From GCA-002727615 sp964442655 (GTDB taxonomy: Bacteria > Pseudomonadota > Alphaproteobacteria > TMED109): a stretch of DNA of 64,000 bases. The stretch is taken from contig CAYTZM010000001.1 in the NCBI GenBank assembly GCA_964442655.1, forward strand, positions 256,910 to 320,909, written 5' to 3'. Below are positions 8,817-17,793 of the stretch, one piece after another. The stretch's first letter is position 1; every line of letters begins with the position of its first letter. The notes beneath the pieces were generated by a model. That model ran no database searches. It was not told where the DNA came from and worked only from the letters and a program-made list of their open reading frames with translations. The position numbers were made by a program, and so were the translations under genes.

Positions 8817-9615
8817 AGTTGCTATTATAGCTGGTGATGGTGATATACCTATTCAATTAATAGATGAATGTATAAAGCAAAAAAGAGAGTATTTAATATT
8901 AGTCATTAAAGGTCATGGTAATGAATTAATGAAGAAATATAACTCTGATTTTGATCTTAGTTTATCTAAAATTGGAAAAGCAATTAAATTTGCACGATTT
9001 AAAGATGTGACTGATGTAATTATGGTAGGCAGTATAAGAAGACCTTCATTAATAAATATGATTCCTGATTTATGGACTGCCAAATTTTTAACAAAATTAA
9101 AATCTAAAATGCAAGGTGATAATAGTATTTTATCATTATTGGCTAAGGAATTAGAATTAGAAGGTTTTAATATTCTAGCTCCAGAAGATATTTTACCGAA
9201 ATTATTATGTCCGAAAGGTATTATAAGTAAATTAAAACCTAATTCTCAACAAAAGAAAGATATATTAAAAGGATTCGAGATAGCTAAGCAATTAGGTAAA
9301 TTTGATATTGGGCAATCGTTAGTAATTCAAAATGGCTTAGTATTAGCTGTAGAAGGTGCTGAAGGTACAGACAAAATGATATTAAGGTCTAAAGCTCTTA
9401 AAAAAGAAGATAAAGGTGCAATATTTGTTAAAGTTATAAAGCCTAATCAAGATGAAAGAATTGATAGACCGGTAATAGGTATTGATACTATAAAATCTAT
9501 AGATAAAGCAGGCATAGATGGTATAGCTGTTGAAGGAAATGCAGTATTTATTCTTAATAATGAGGAAGTAATTAAGTATGCTAATAATAAAAAATTATTT
9601 ATTGTTGGGGTATAA
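8797..9615 (+). CDS. lpxI: UDP-2,3-diacylglucosamine pyrophosphatase LpxI
   Basis: LpxI hydrolyses UDP-2,3-diacylglucosamine to lipid X, the step done by LpxH in enterics; alphaproteobacteria generally use this unrelated enzyme. The N-terminal strand-loop KVAIIAGDGDIPIQLIDECI, the segment ILAPEDILPKLLCPKGI, and the C-terminal catalytic-domain stretches AVEGAEGTDKMI, DRPVIGIDTI and GIAVEGNAVFIL are typical. I start the gene at the ATG at 8797 (product MEIKARKVAII). The frame is open upstream to 8758, but those extra residues lie inside lpxA and do not resemble the family. Confidence 0.93.
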   Translation: MEIKARKVAIIAGDGDIPIQLIDECIKQKREYLILVIKGHGNELMKKYNSDFDLSLSKIGKAIKFARFKDVTDVIMVGSIRRPSLINMIPDLWTAKFLTKLKSKMQGDNSILSLLAKELELEGFNILAPEDILPKLLCPKGIISKLKPNSQQKKDILKGFEIAKQLGKFDIGQSLVIQNGLVLAVEGAEGTDKMILRSKALKKEDKGAIFVKVIKPNQDERIDRPVIGIDTIKSIDKAGIDGIAVEGNAVFILNNEEVIKYANNKKLFIVGV

Positions 9616-9624
9616 TCTTAAATA

Positions 9625-10767
9625 ATGAAAAAAAATATACGTATTTTTATAATAGCTGGGGAAAAATCTGGAGATGAGTTAGGGGGAGCATTAATACATG
9701 AATTAAAAAAGATTTATAATAATATAGAATTTTTAGGTATTGGTGGTAATAAAATGATTTCTCAAGGTTTAAACTCTATTATTAATATGAAATTATTATC
9801 AATAATGGGTATTACTGAAGTTTTATTAAAAATACCAAGGATATTAAAGCTATTAAAATTGACAGAAAAAGAAATTTTAAAATTTAATCCTGATATATTG
9901 ATTACAATTGATTCTCCAGGTTTTAACCTTAGACTGCAAAATAAGTTAAAATATATAGATATGAAAAGAGTGCATTATGTAGCTCCTTCTGTTTGGGCAT
10001 GGAAAAGTTATAGAGCCAAACAAATGTCAAAATATTTAGATCTTTTATTAGTTTTGTTTCCATTTGAAAAAAAATTTTTTATCAAAGAAGGTTTATCTAC
10101 AGTTTTTGTAGGACATCCAATTGCATACGATAATAAGTATCTGAAAAATGAATTTTATAATGAAAAATCTTTAAATAATCAAAATATCCTAAAAATAGCT
10201 TTATTACCAGGTAGTCGTTTATCTGAAATAAAAAAGCTTTTTCCTATTTTTATAGAGACAGCAAAAATGTTAAGAAAAAAAAATAATGCTATTAAATTTT
10301 ATGTAGTAACTCTTAAAGAATATAAAAATATTATTTTAGAAATGTTTAAAAAGTCTGAATTAAATTATTATGTAACAGATAATATGGAAGAAAAGTATAA
10401 TATATACACTAAAGTTGATTTTGCATTATGTGCATCGGGTACAGTGACTATGGAACTTGCAAAAGCATCGACACCTATGTTGGTTGTATATAAACTAAAC
10501 TATATAACCTGGATTATAGTTAGACTAATGGTAAAGGTTAAAACAGCAACTATATTAAATTTAGTTTTAGAAAAAAATGTAATTCCTGAGCTTTTTCAAC
10601 AGGAAGTAAATTCAAATACTATATTTAATGTGTTGAATAACTATTTAACTAATAAAGAGTTAATTAAAGAACAAGTGTCTAATATTAAAATAGCAGTAAA
10701 TAAAATAAAAAATAACGATAATCCTAGTATTCTGTCTGCAAATAGCATTTTGAATTTATTAAAATAG
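9625..10767 (+). CDS. lpxB: Lipid-A-disaccharide synthase
   Basis: LpxB, a family-19 glycosyltransferase at the inner membrane, condenses lipid X with UDP-diacylglucosamine. Family motifs are the N-terminal IIAGEKSGDELGG, ITIDSPGFNLRLQ, HYVAPSVWAWKSYRAKQM, FVGHPI, LLPGSRLSEI and CASGTVTMELA. Length (380 aa) is standard. It closes the lipid A cluster; its stop lies 4 bases from the convergent end of gltA, leaving no room for an obvious bidirectional terminator. Confidence 0.97.
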   Translation: MKKNIRIFIIAGEKSGDELGGALIHELKKIYNNIEFLGIGGNKMISQGLNSIINMKLLSIMGITEVLLKIPRILKLLKLTEKEILKFNPDILITIDSPGFNLRLQNKLKYIDMKRVHYVAPSVWAWKSYRAKQMSKYLDLLLVLFPFEKKFFIKEGLSTVFVGHPIAYDNKYLKNEFYNEKSLNNQNILKIALLPGSRLSEIKKLFPIFIETAKMLRKKNNAIKFYVVTLKEYKNIILEMFKKSELNYYVTDNMEEKYNIYTKVDFALCASGTVTMELAKASTPMLVVYKLNYITWIIVRLMVKVKTATILNLVLEKNVIPELFQQEVNSNTIFNVLNNYLTNKELIKEQVSNIKIAVNKIKNNDNPSILSANSILNLLK

Positions 10768-10771
10768 CTAA

Positions 10772-12076
10772 CTAATTTCTTTTATTAATAGGAATAAAAT
10801 TACGTTCTGGAGCACCAGTATATAACTGTCTTGGTCTTCCAATTCTTTGTTCTGTATCTTCAATCATTTCATTCCATTGAGCAACCCATCCAACAGTTCT
10901 GGCAACAGCAAAAAGCACAGTAAATAAGCTGGATGGGAATCCCATTGCTTGTAAGATTATTCCTGAATAGAAATCTACATTAGGATAAAGTTTTTTAGAC
11001 ACAAAATATTCATCCTCTAAGGCAATTTTTTCAAGTTCTCTGGCTAATATAAACATGGGTTCATCTTCTTTTCCAACAGCTTTTAAAACTGCATCTGCTG
11101 TTTTTTTCATTACTGTTGCTCTGGGGTCATAGTTTTTATAAACTCTATGACCGAAACCCATTAATCTAAATGGATCATTAGGGTTTTTAGCACGTTTAAC
11201 AAAATCATATACATTACCTTTTTTTTGAATTTCATCTAACATGTGTATAACTGCTTCATTTGCTCCACCATGTGCAGGGCCCCATAAAGATGCTATGCCT
11301 GCAGCTATACAAGCAAATGGATTAGCTCCTGATGATCCTGCTAATCTTACAGTAGATGTTGAGGCATTTTGTTCATGATCAGCATGAAGAATTAATATTT
11401 TGTCCATAGCTTTTGAAAGTACAGGATCAATTTTATACTCTTCTGCAGGAACAGAAAACATCATGTTTAAAAAGTTTTCTGAGTAAGAAAGATCATTTCT
11501 TGGATATATGAATGGTTGACCTATAGAAAATTTGTAGGCCATGGCAGCAATAGTAGGAATTTTAGCTACTAATCTATGAGAGGCAATTAATCTTTGATTT
11601 GGGTCAGTTATATCAGTGCTATCATGGTAAAAGGCACTCAAAGCTCCTACTACTCCGCACATAACAGCCATAGCGTGTGCATCTCTTCTAAAACCCCTAA
11701 AAAATAAAGACAATTGTTCATGAATCATTGTATGAGTGGTTATTTTGTTATCAAAAACTCTTTTTTGATCGCTATTAGGTAATTCTCCATTTAATAATAA
11801 GTATGCTACTTCAAGAAAATCACAGTTATCAGCTAAATCTTCTATTTTATACCCTCGGTGTAATAAAACACCTTTTTCTCCGTCTATATATGTAATATTA
11901 GACTTGCATGAACCTGTACTTGTAAAGCCAGGATCATATGTAAAATGATCTGATTTAGCATATAGTTTTTTAATTTCAATTACATCAGGGCCTATACTGC
12001 CTGAGTGGATAGGAAATTCATAATTCTTTCCATTAGGTAAGGTTAAACTAGCTATTTTTCCATTTTTATTTGGCAT
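10772..12076 (-). CDS. gltA: Citrate synthase
   Basis: GltA condenses oxaloacetate and acetyl-CoA to citrate, the entry to the TCA cycle. This is the 434-residue type II hexameric form: the N-terminal segment with GFTSTGSCKSNITYIDGEKGVLLHRGY, the catalytic loop ILHADHEQNASTSTVR, GPAHGGANEAVI, the active-site GFGHRVYKNYDPRA and the conserved NVDFYSG (catalytic Asp). An AGAGG element lies just before the ATG. It has its own strong-looking promoter in the gap to gltX (12115-12143), so it can be expressed apart from the tRNA synthetase upstream. Confidence 0.97.
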   Translation of the reverse strand: MPNKNGKIASLTLPNGKNYEFPIHSGSIGPDVIEIKKLYAKSDHFTYDPGFTSTGSCKSNITYIDGEKGVLLHRGYKIEDLADNCDFLEVAYLLLNGELPNSDQKRVFDNKITTHTMIHEQLSLFFRGFRRDAHAMAVMCGVVGALSAFYHDSTDITDPNQRLIASHRLVAKIPTIAAMAYKFSIGQPFIYPRNDLSYSENFLNMMFSVPAEEYKIDPVLSKAMDKILILHADHEQNASTSTVRLAGSSGANPFACIAAGIASLWGPAHGGANEAVIHMLDEIQKKGNVYDFVKRAKNPNDPFRLMGFGHRVYKNYDPRATVMKKTADAVLKAVGKEDEPMFILARELEKIALEDEYFVSKKLYPNVDFYSGIILQAMGFPSSLFTVLFAVARTVGWVAQWNEMIEDTEQRIGRPRQLYTGAPERNFIPINKRN

Positions 12077-12110
12077 TACCTCTATCCATAGTTTCTATTT
12101 TAAAGTGAGT

Positions 12111-12143
12111 TTGCATTATAGTTATCTATGCTTAACTATGCAA
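12111..12143 (-). promoter_or_regulatory. Candidate sigma-70 promoter of gltA lying in an inverted repeat
   Basis: Read on the minus strand, a -35 TTGCAT (12138-12143) and a perfect -10 TATAAT (12115-12120) are separated by 17 bases, pointing at gltA 39 bases further on. The same 33 bases form an imperfect inverted repeat: arms TTGCATTATAGTTA and TTAACTATGCAA with a 2-base bulge. There is no T-run, so this looks like a promoter/operator rather than a terminator. Which protein, if any, binds the repeat cannot be told. Confidence 0.6.
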
Positions 12144-12151
12144 TAATACAA

Positions 12152-13549
12152 TTAAATATTTATGTTTGTTATTCTATTTAATGTTTCTTCTTTACCAAGT
12201 ATTTCCATTAACTCATATAAACCTGGTGAAACAGATTTTCCTGTAGTTGCGGCTCTTAAAGGTTGGGCAATTTTTCCTAAATTAATATTATTCTTATTAC
12301 AATAGTTTTTTATATTCTTTTCAATATGTTCCTTTTTCCAGATTTTAATATCTTTTAAATGATTATAGTAGTCTTTAAGTAATAGAATATTTTCTTTAGT
12401 TAAGGTTTTTTTTGACTTTTCATCTAATGGTATAGGTATTGTTGCAGTATAAAAAGTTGTCATTTCTTTAAGTTCAATTAAAGTTCTTGCTCTAGATTTT
12501 ATACCATTGAGTCCATTTTTAATTATGTTTAAATGTGTATTATTCAGATCTATATTCTCTTTTTTATAAAAATTGTTAATATAATCAAGTAAATCTTTGT
12601 TCTCTGAGTTTTGAATATAATCTGCATTTAAGCTAGTTAATCTTTCTATATCAAATTTAGCAGAGGACTTTCCTATAGATTCTAAGTTAAATAATTCTAT
12701 GGCTTCATTTCTTGAAAATATTTCTTTATCTCCATGAGACCATCCAAGTCTAAGTAAATAATTTAGCATTGCATCTGGCAAATAACCCATGCTATCATAG
12801 GCATCTATTCCTAATGCACCATGTCTTTTTGATAGCTTTCCACCATCCATTCCATGTATTAGAGGTATATGAGCATATAATGGTAATTTCCAGTCAAGTG
12901 ATTCATAAATTTGTTTTTGTCTTATTGTATTTGTTAAATGGTCATCACCTCTTATTACATGTGTTATATTCATATCATGGTCGTCTACCACGACAGAAAG
13001 CATATAGGTGGGAGTATCATCAGATCTTAAAATTATAAAGTCATCTAATTCAGAGTTTTTAATTAAAATATTACCTTGTATAATATCATTTAATTCAGAT
13101 GTTCCATCTTGAGGACATTTTATTCTTATTACAGGTTTTATGTCAGTGGGCGCTTCACTAGGAGATAAATTTCTCCACTTGCCATTATATCTAGGAGCTC
13201 TTTTCTCAGCTTTAGCTTTTTCTCTCATTTCTGATAATTCTTCAGGTGAACAAAAGCATCTGTAAGCACATCCTTGTTCTAATAAAATATTTGCTATTTC
13301 TTTATGTCTCTCACTTCTTTTAGATTGATATATAGGATCTTCATCCCAGTTAAGTCCTATCCATTTTAAACCTTCTAGTATAGCTTCTTTAGCTTCCAGA
13401 GAAGATCTTTTTAAATCCGTATCTTCAATTCTTAGTTTAAATAGTCCATCATTTTTTTTAGCATATAGCCAGTTAAATAAAGCTGTGCGTACACCACCAA
13501 TATGTAAAAATCCTGTAGGAGAAGGAGCAAACCTTGTAATAACTTTCAT
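12152..13549 (-). CDS. gltX: Glutamyl-tRNA synthetase
   Basis: A class I aminoacyl-tRNA synthetase that charges glutamate to tRNA-Glu. Signatures are FAPSPTGFLHIGGVRTALFNWL near the N-terminus (HIGH-like), the glutamate/tRNA region YMLSVVVDDHDMNITHVIRGDDHL and the KMSKS-like loop KLSKRHG. The zinc-region segment carries Cys residues (CRCFCSPEEL-like YRCFCSPEEL). At 465 residues it is a normal bacterial GluRS. Many alphaproteobacteria carry two gltX copies, one charging tRNA-Gln indirectly; a second copy cannot be judged from this window. Confidence 0.96.
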   Translation of the reverse strand: MKVITRFAPSPTGFLHIGGVRTALFNWLYAKKNDGLFKLRIEDTDLKRSSLEAKEAILEGLKWIGLNWDEDPIYQSKRSERHKEIANILLEQGCAYRCFCSPEELSEMREKAKAEKRAPRYNGKWRNLSPSEAPTDIKPVIRIKCPQDGTSELNDIIQGNILIKNSELDDFIILRSDDTPTYMLSVVVDDHDMNITHVIRGDDHLTNTIRQKQIYESLDWKLPLYAHIPLIHGMDGGKLSKRHGALGIDAYDSMGYLPDAMLNYLLRLGWSHGDKEIFSRNEAIELFNLESIGKSSAKFDIERLTSLNADYIQNSENKDLLDYINNFYKKENIDLNNTHLNIIKNGLNGIKSRARTLIELKEMTTFYTATIPIPLDEKSKKTLTKENILLLKDYYNHLKDIKIWKKEHIEKNIKNYCNKNNINLGKIAQPLRAATTGKSVSPGLYELMEILGKEETLNRITNINI

Positions 13550-13591
13550 ATTAAACCTATTATATTTTTTGAATAAAGTATTACTATTTAC

Positions 13592-14218
13592 TCAATATTT
13601 TCTAATAAGTCCAACAAGAATCCCTTGAACTTCTATTCTATTAGAATTATATGATTTAGATTCATATGAATCATTTGCAGGTGTAAGTACAATATTTGTG
13701 GGTGTTTTTTTAAAAATTTTTAAAGTAGCTTCTTGATTGTCAATAAGGGCTACAACAATTTCTCCATTATTAGCAAGTTTTGATTTTCTTATTATAGCTA
13801 AATCTTTATCATTTATTCCTTTATTAATCATTGAATCTCCTGCTACTTCAAGAGCAAAATGTTCTCCTTTTCCTATCATGTCAGAGGGGATTTTAACCAT
13901 AGAATTAGTAGTTGAAATTGCCTCAATAGGAGTTCCTGCCGCAATATTTCCAAATAGAGGAACTTCAAGACTTTTGTCTTGATTTATATCTGAATAGTTT
14001 TTTTCATCTGGGTTTCTTACTAATTCTATAGCTCTAGCTCGATTAGGTAATTTTCTAATAAATTCTCTTTCTTCCAAACCTGAAATAAGTCTATGTATTC
14101 CTGACTTAGATTTTAATTTAAGTTGTATTTTCATTTCATCGTAGGAAGGAGATATCTGATTTTTTTTAATAAATTGTTTTATATAGCTTAAAAGCTCAGC
14201 CTGTTTTTTAGTTAACAT
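13592..14218 (-). CDS. lexA: SOS repressor LexA
   Basis: LexA represses DNA-damage genes and self-cleaves when RecA is active. The N-terminal winged helix (LTKKQAELLSYIKQFIKKNQISPSYDEM) recognises the operator. The C-terminal peptidase domain has the Ala94-Gly95 cleavage site (NIAAGTP), nucleophile Ser129 (AGDSMI) and general base Lys167 (EATLKIF). The 208-residue length is normal for LexA, but the N-terminal recognition region is of the alphaproteobacterial type. A GAGGTGA ribosome site precedes the ATG and a LexA-box lies in its promoter, indicating autoregulation. It is downstream of moeA, the conserved order. Confidence 0.95.
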   Translation of the reverse strand: MLTKKQAELLSYIKQFIKKNQISPSYDEMKIQLKLKSKSGIHRLISGLEEREFIRKLPNRARAIELVRNPDEKNYSDINQDKSLEVPLFGNIAAGTPIEAISTTNSMVKIPSDMIGKGEHFALEVAGDSMINKGINDKDLAIIRKSKLANNGEIVVALIDNQEATLKIFKKTPTNIVLTPANDSYESKSYNSNRIEVQGILVGLIRKY

Positions 14219-14236
14219 TATTAGTCACCTCATAAA

Positions 14237-14251
14237 GAACAAAACATAAAC
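14237..14251 (-). promoter_or_regulatory. LexA (SOS) operator upstream of lexA
   Basis: On the minus strand the sequence reads GTTT-ATGTTTT-GTTC, one mismatch from the alphaproteobacterial LexA box GTTC-N7-GTTC. It sits 19-33 bases before the lexA start and just downstream of the candidate -10, where a repressor would block transcription. This is the expected autoregulatory site. Confidence 0.8.
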
Positions 14252-14255
14252 ATTT

Positions 14256-14281
14256 ATTATAGATTTGATGTAATATGTCAA
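14256..14281 (-). promoter_or_regulatory. Candidate lexA promoter
   Basis: The minus strand carries a perfect TTGACA (14276-14281) and a perfect TATAAT (14256-14261). The spacer is only 14 bases, shorter than the usual 16-18; an alternative -10 TAATAA a few bases on would give 16. The LexA box follows directly, which supports promoter function. Confidence 0.5.
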
Positions 14282-14284
14282 GTT

Positions 14285-15496
14285 TTAAATATTTGAATGT
14301 AGGTCTGAAAAAAGAATTATTGAAACTGTGTCTCCTTTTTTAGATTTTGGTGCATAAGCTTTTCTAACTATTAATCCATTAGCTTTACTTAAAACTAGGC
14401 TCATGGAACTATCTTGTGCAGATAGTGGGTTCGCAATATAAGTGTTATTTTTATATGATATTTTGGCTCTTAAATATTCTTGTCTTTTATCATTTTTACT
14501 TAAATTTTTTGTAATAATTCCTTTTTTAACTTCATCTTTATAATTTAATTTTAATAATTTAAATATCAAAGGTTTTGCAAAAATTATAGAACTTACAAAT
14601 GCTGACACTGGATTTCCTGGAAAACCTAAAATCAATGTTTTGTTAAGTTTTCCAAATATAAGTGGTTTTCCTGGTCGCATTGCTACTTTCCAAAATATTA
14701 ATTTCATTCCTAAATGTATTAATACATCTTTAACCAAATCATGTTTGCCTACGGATGCTCCACCAGTAGTTATGAGAATGTCATAGTCATTAATATCTCT
14801 TAATTTGCTTTTTAAAGATTTAATAGTATCTTTGGCAGAACCTAGGTCTGTAGATATAGCTCCTAAAGAATTTATAATAGAAATAAGTAAAAGGGTATTA
14901 GAAGAAATTATTCCAGATTTAATATTTTGACCAGGTTTTTTGAGCTCATTTCCAGTAGCCAGAATAGCAACTTTAGGCCTCCTATATACTTTAACATTAG
15001 TATTGTTAGCAGATATGGCTAATCCTATTTTTCTGGAGGTGAGTAATTCATTTTTTTTTATTATAATTGAATTTTTCGTAAAGTTAGATCCTTTTTTTCT
15101 AATATACTGTCCTTTTAGAGGATTTTGTGTTGTACTAGTTAATGTATTGTTTTTTATCAAAACATTTTCTTGTAATAAAATTATATTAGTTTCTTTGGGA
15201 ACTTCAGCACCTGTAAAAATTTGAATGCATTCAAAATCTTTAATTTTTTTTTTATAGGGTTTTCCTGCTGAAGATTCGCCTATTACTTTAATTGGTGTAT
15301 TTGAAATGTATTTTAAACTAGTAAATTTTATGGCATATCCATCCATAGATGATACATTTTCAGGAGGGTTGTTTAGTTTAGCATATATATTTTTGCTAGT
15401 TACTCTCCCTAAGCTTTTATTTAATAAAATTGTTTGTTCACTTAAATTTTTAGCCTTAGAAACAATGATTTTAATAGCTTCACTTGTGTCAATCAT
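14285..15496 (-). CDS. moeA: Molybdopterin molybdenumtransferase MoeA
   Basis: MoeA inserts molybdate into adenylated molybdopterin to finish the molybdenum cofactor. The 403-residue protein shows the N-terminal segment NPPENVSSMDGYAIKF, the IFTGAEVP motif, the GNEL element, the MoCF-domain ITTGGASVGKHDLVKDVL and the substrate loop MRPGKPLIFG followed by GFPGNPVSAFVS. Its 5' end overlaps moaC by 4 bases. It implies that the organism makes a Mo-cofactor enzyme; none is in this window. Confidence 0.95.
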   Translation of the reverse strand: MIDTSEAIKIIVSKAKNLSEQTILLNKSLGRVTSKNIYAKLNNPPENVSSMDGYAIKFTSLKYISNTPIKVIGESSAGKPYKKKIKDFECIQIFTGAEVPKETNIILLQENVLIKNNTLTSTTQNPLKGQYIRKKGSNFTKNSIIIKKNELLTSRKIGLAISANNTNVKVYRRPKVAILATGNELKKPGQNIKSGIISSNTLLLISIINSLGAISTDLGSAKDTIKSLKSKLRDINDYDILITTGGASVGKHDLVKDVLIHLGMKLIFWKVAMRPGKPLIFGKLNKTLILGFPGNPVSAFVSSIIFAKPLIFKLLKLNYKDEVKKGIITKNLSKNDKRQEYLRAKISYKNNTYIANPLSAQDSSMSLVLSKANGLIVRKAYAPKSKKGDTVSIILFSDLHSNI

Positions 15497-15975
15497 CGTT
15501 GATATGTTCCTGATTTACCACCCGATTTGTAAGTTAATTTTGTGTCCTCGATAATCATATTTTTATCTACTGCTTTGCACATATCATATATTGTTAATGC
15601 AGCAATGGAAACTGCAGTTAATGCTTCCATCTCTAAACCTGTTTTGCCATTCAACTTACATTTACAAGTAATATCTATAGTATGAGTGTTTTCTATTAGA
15701 TGAAAGTCAATAGAAATGGATGATAGAGATATAGGGTGACATAAAGGAATTAATTCAGAAGTCTTTTTTGCTGCCATTATGCCCGAAATTCTAGCAACAC
15801 CTAATACATCTCCTTTTTTTGATGTTCCATTTTTGATCATATTAAAAGTGTTTTTATGCATAATAATTGATGATTTTGCTGTTGCTGATCTTTCAGTTTC
15901 CTTTTTTCTAGAAATGTCAACCATTATAGCTTTTCCATCACTATCAAAATGCGAAAATTTAGTTTCTTTTTTCAT
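15493..15975 (-). CDS. moaC: Cyclic pyranopterin monophosphate synthase MoaC
   Basis: MoaC converts the MoaA product to cyclic pyranopterin monophosphate, the second stage of molybdenum cofactor synthesis. It shows the family's MVDISRKKETERSATA start region, the active-site ELIPLCHPISLSS and the C-terminal GKTGLEMEALTAVSIAALTIYDMCKA with catalytic Lys residues. The 160-residue length is normal. It lies 8 bases after trpC and overlaps moeA, so the trp and moa/moe genes appear to share a transcript. Confidence 0.96.
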   Translation of the reverse strand: MKKETKFSHFDSDGKAIMVDISRKKETERSATAKSSIIMHKNTFNMIKNGTSKKGDVLGVARISGIMAAKKTSELIPLCHPISLSSISIDFHLIENTHTIDITCKCKLNGKTGLEMEALTAVSIAALTIYDMCKAVDKNMIIEDTKLTYKSGGKSGTYQR

Positions 15976-15983
15976 TTATAGCC

Positions 15984-16784
15984 TTATATTTTTCTTATTA
16001 GATCTTTAGTAGCTGCTTCAATGTTCTTGCTTTTCATTAAAGATTCTCCTACTAGGAACCTATTTATGTTGTGTTGTTCCATTTGTTTTATATCATTATT
16101 TGTATTTAATCCACTTTCACAAACTATATCATAAGATTTAGGAATTAATTTAGAAAGATTAACAGTATTTCTAAGGTCTACAGATAATGTTTTTAAGTTC
16201 CTGTTATTTATACCTATTAAGTCTGGATTTAATAGCATGGCTTCTTCTACTTCTTTTTCATCATGCACTTCAATTAAAACATCTAAATTAATATTTTTAG
16301 CAATCATAGTTAATTCTTTTGCTAAATTATTACTTATTGCAGATAAGATGATTAATATGCAGTCTGCTCCAATACTTCTAGTTTCTAAAACTTGCCAAGG
16401 ATCTAAAATAAAATCTTTTCTTAGTATTGGTAAATTAATTTTATTTTTAACATTTATTAAATGTTCTTCGCTTCCTTTAAACCAATTTTTTTCTGTGAGG
16501 ACACTCAAACAAGATGCCCCACCATTTTGATAAGAATTTGCAATAGCTTCTGGGTCAAAATCTGTTTTTATTATACCTTTAGAAGGGCTTGCTTTTTTAA
16601 TTTCTGCAATTAAGCCATATTTATTTGATGAAACTGCATTATCTAATGCTTTTTTGAAACCTCTAGGTTTGTCTTGTAATTTTATTAATTCTAAAAGATA
16701 TGATTCAGAGGTTTCTTTTTTAAGTGCTTTTATTTCAGATAATTTATTTTTGCAAATTTTTTCTAATATAGACATTTTATTCAT
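15984..16784 (-). CDS. trpC: Indole-3-glycerol phosphate synthase
   Basis: TrpC closes the indole ring from carboxyphenylamino-deoxyribulose phosphate in tryptophan synthesis. The TIM-barrel motifs are all seen: LIAEIKKASPSKGII, LSVLTEKNWFKGS, LPILRKDFILDPWQV, DLIGINNRNLKTL and VCESGLN. The 266-residue length is that of the single-domain enzyme with no fused TrpF. It overlaps trpD by 8 bases. Confidence 0.97.
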   Translation of the reverse strand: MNKMSILEKICKNKLSEIKALKKETSESYLLELIKLQDKPRGFKKALDNAVSSNKYGLIAEIKKASPSKGIIKTDFDPEAIANSYQNGGASCLSVLTEKNWFKGSEEHLINVKNKINLPILRKDFILDPWQVLETRSIGADCILIILSAISNNLAKELTMIAKNINLDVLIEVHDEKEVEEAMLLNPDLIGINNRNLKTLSVDLRNTVNLSKLIPKSYDIVCESGLNTNNDIKQMEQHNINRFLVGESLMKSKNIEAATKDLIRKI

Positions 16785-17793
16785 TACTTATTTTTATTAG
16801 TTTATGTAAAGTTTCTAATGCTTTTCCATTATCAAGAATATTTGTAGCCAAATCTATACCATCATTAAAATTATTAACTCTATCGCCAACACAGAAAGCT
16901 GCAGCAGAATTTAAAATTACAATGTTTCTGTATGCGCTAATTTCTCCATTTAATAAATTTAATATTTTTGTTGCATTATCTGATGGGCTTCCTCCTTGTA
17001 AATCTTTTGGAGAGCATATAGAGAAGTTATAATGTTTTGGGTTAATCTCAAATTTTTTTATTTTATTGTTAGCTAATTCTACTATTTTACTCGGCCCTGT
17101 TAATGTAATTTCATCCATTCCATCTGATCCATTTACTACCCAAGATTTAATGGATCCATGTGCTTTTAATGTTTCAGCTATAATACTAAGATATTTAGCT
17201 GAAAATACTCCTAATAATTGTCTTTTTGGTCTAGCAGGGTTTAGAAGAGGTCCTAGTAAATTAAATATTGTTCTGAAACTTAATTCTTTTCTTACTTTAG
17301 CCACATTTTTAAATGCTTTATTATAATTTGGAGCAAATAAAAAACATATATTAGCTTTTGTAATGCATTTTTTAATAGCTGTGTTTTTAAGGTTAATTTT
17401 TACTCCTAGCTCTTTAAGAACATCGGAAGCTCCAGATTTAGATGAAACGGCAGTATTTCCATGTTTGGCTACTAATAAATCTCCTGCAGCTACCACTAAA
17501 GAAACTGCAGTAGAAATATTATATGTTTTTAATCCATCTCCGCCAGTTCCTACTATATCAATAGTATCTATGTTTGATATAAATGGGTTAGAAACATGTT
17601 TTTTTAAAATTTTTACAGCTCCTATCAGTTCATTTGAGCTTGGTCCTTTAGCCGACAAAGTAGCAAGGAAGCCTGCCATTTCTATATCAGTAGCTTTGCC
17701 TAATATGATATATTCAAAAACTTTTTCTGACTCTTTTTGAGTTAAATTAGTATTATTCATTAGTTTCGTCATTATAGTATTAATAGGATTCAT
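16777..17793 (-). CDS. trpD: Anthranilate phosphoribosyltransferase
   Basis: TrpD transfers phosphoribose from PRPP to anthranilate. The 338-residue protein has the helical N-terminal domain (LTQKESEKVFEYIILG), the PRPP-binding GTGGDGLKTYNIST, the KHGNTAVSSKSGASDVLKELG motif and RTIFNLLGPLLNPA. It is separate from the glutaminase TrpG, which precedes it with a 4-base overlap. Confidence 0.97.
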   Translation of the reverse strand: MNPINTIMTKLMNNTNLTQKESEKVFEYIILGKATDIEMAGFLATLSAKGPSSNELIGAVKILKKHVSNPFISNIDTIDIVGTGGDGLKTYNISTAVSLVVAAGDLLVAKHGNTAVSSKSGASDVLKELGVKINLKNTAIKKCITKANICFLFAPNYNKAFKNVAKVRKELSFRTIFNLLGPLLNPARPKRQLLGVFSAKYLSIIAETLKAHGSIKSWVVNGSDGMDEITLTGPSKIVELANNKIKKFEINPKHYNFSICSPKDLQGGSPSDNATKILNLLNGEISAYRNIVILNSAAAFCVGDRVNNFNDGIDLATNILDNGKALETLHKLIKISNE

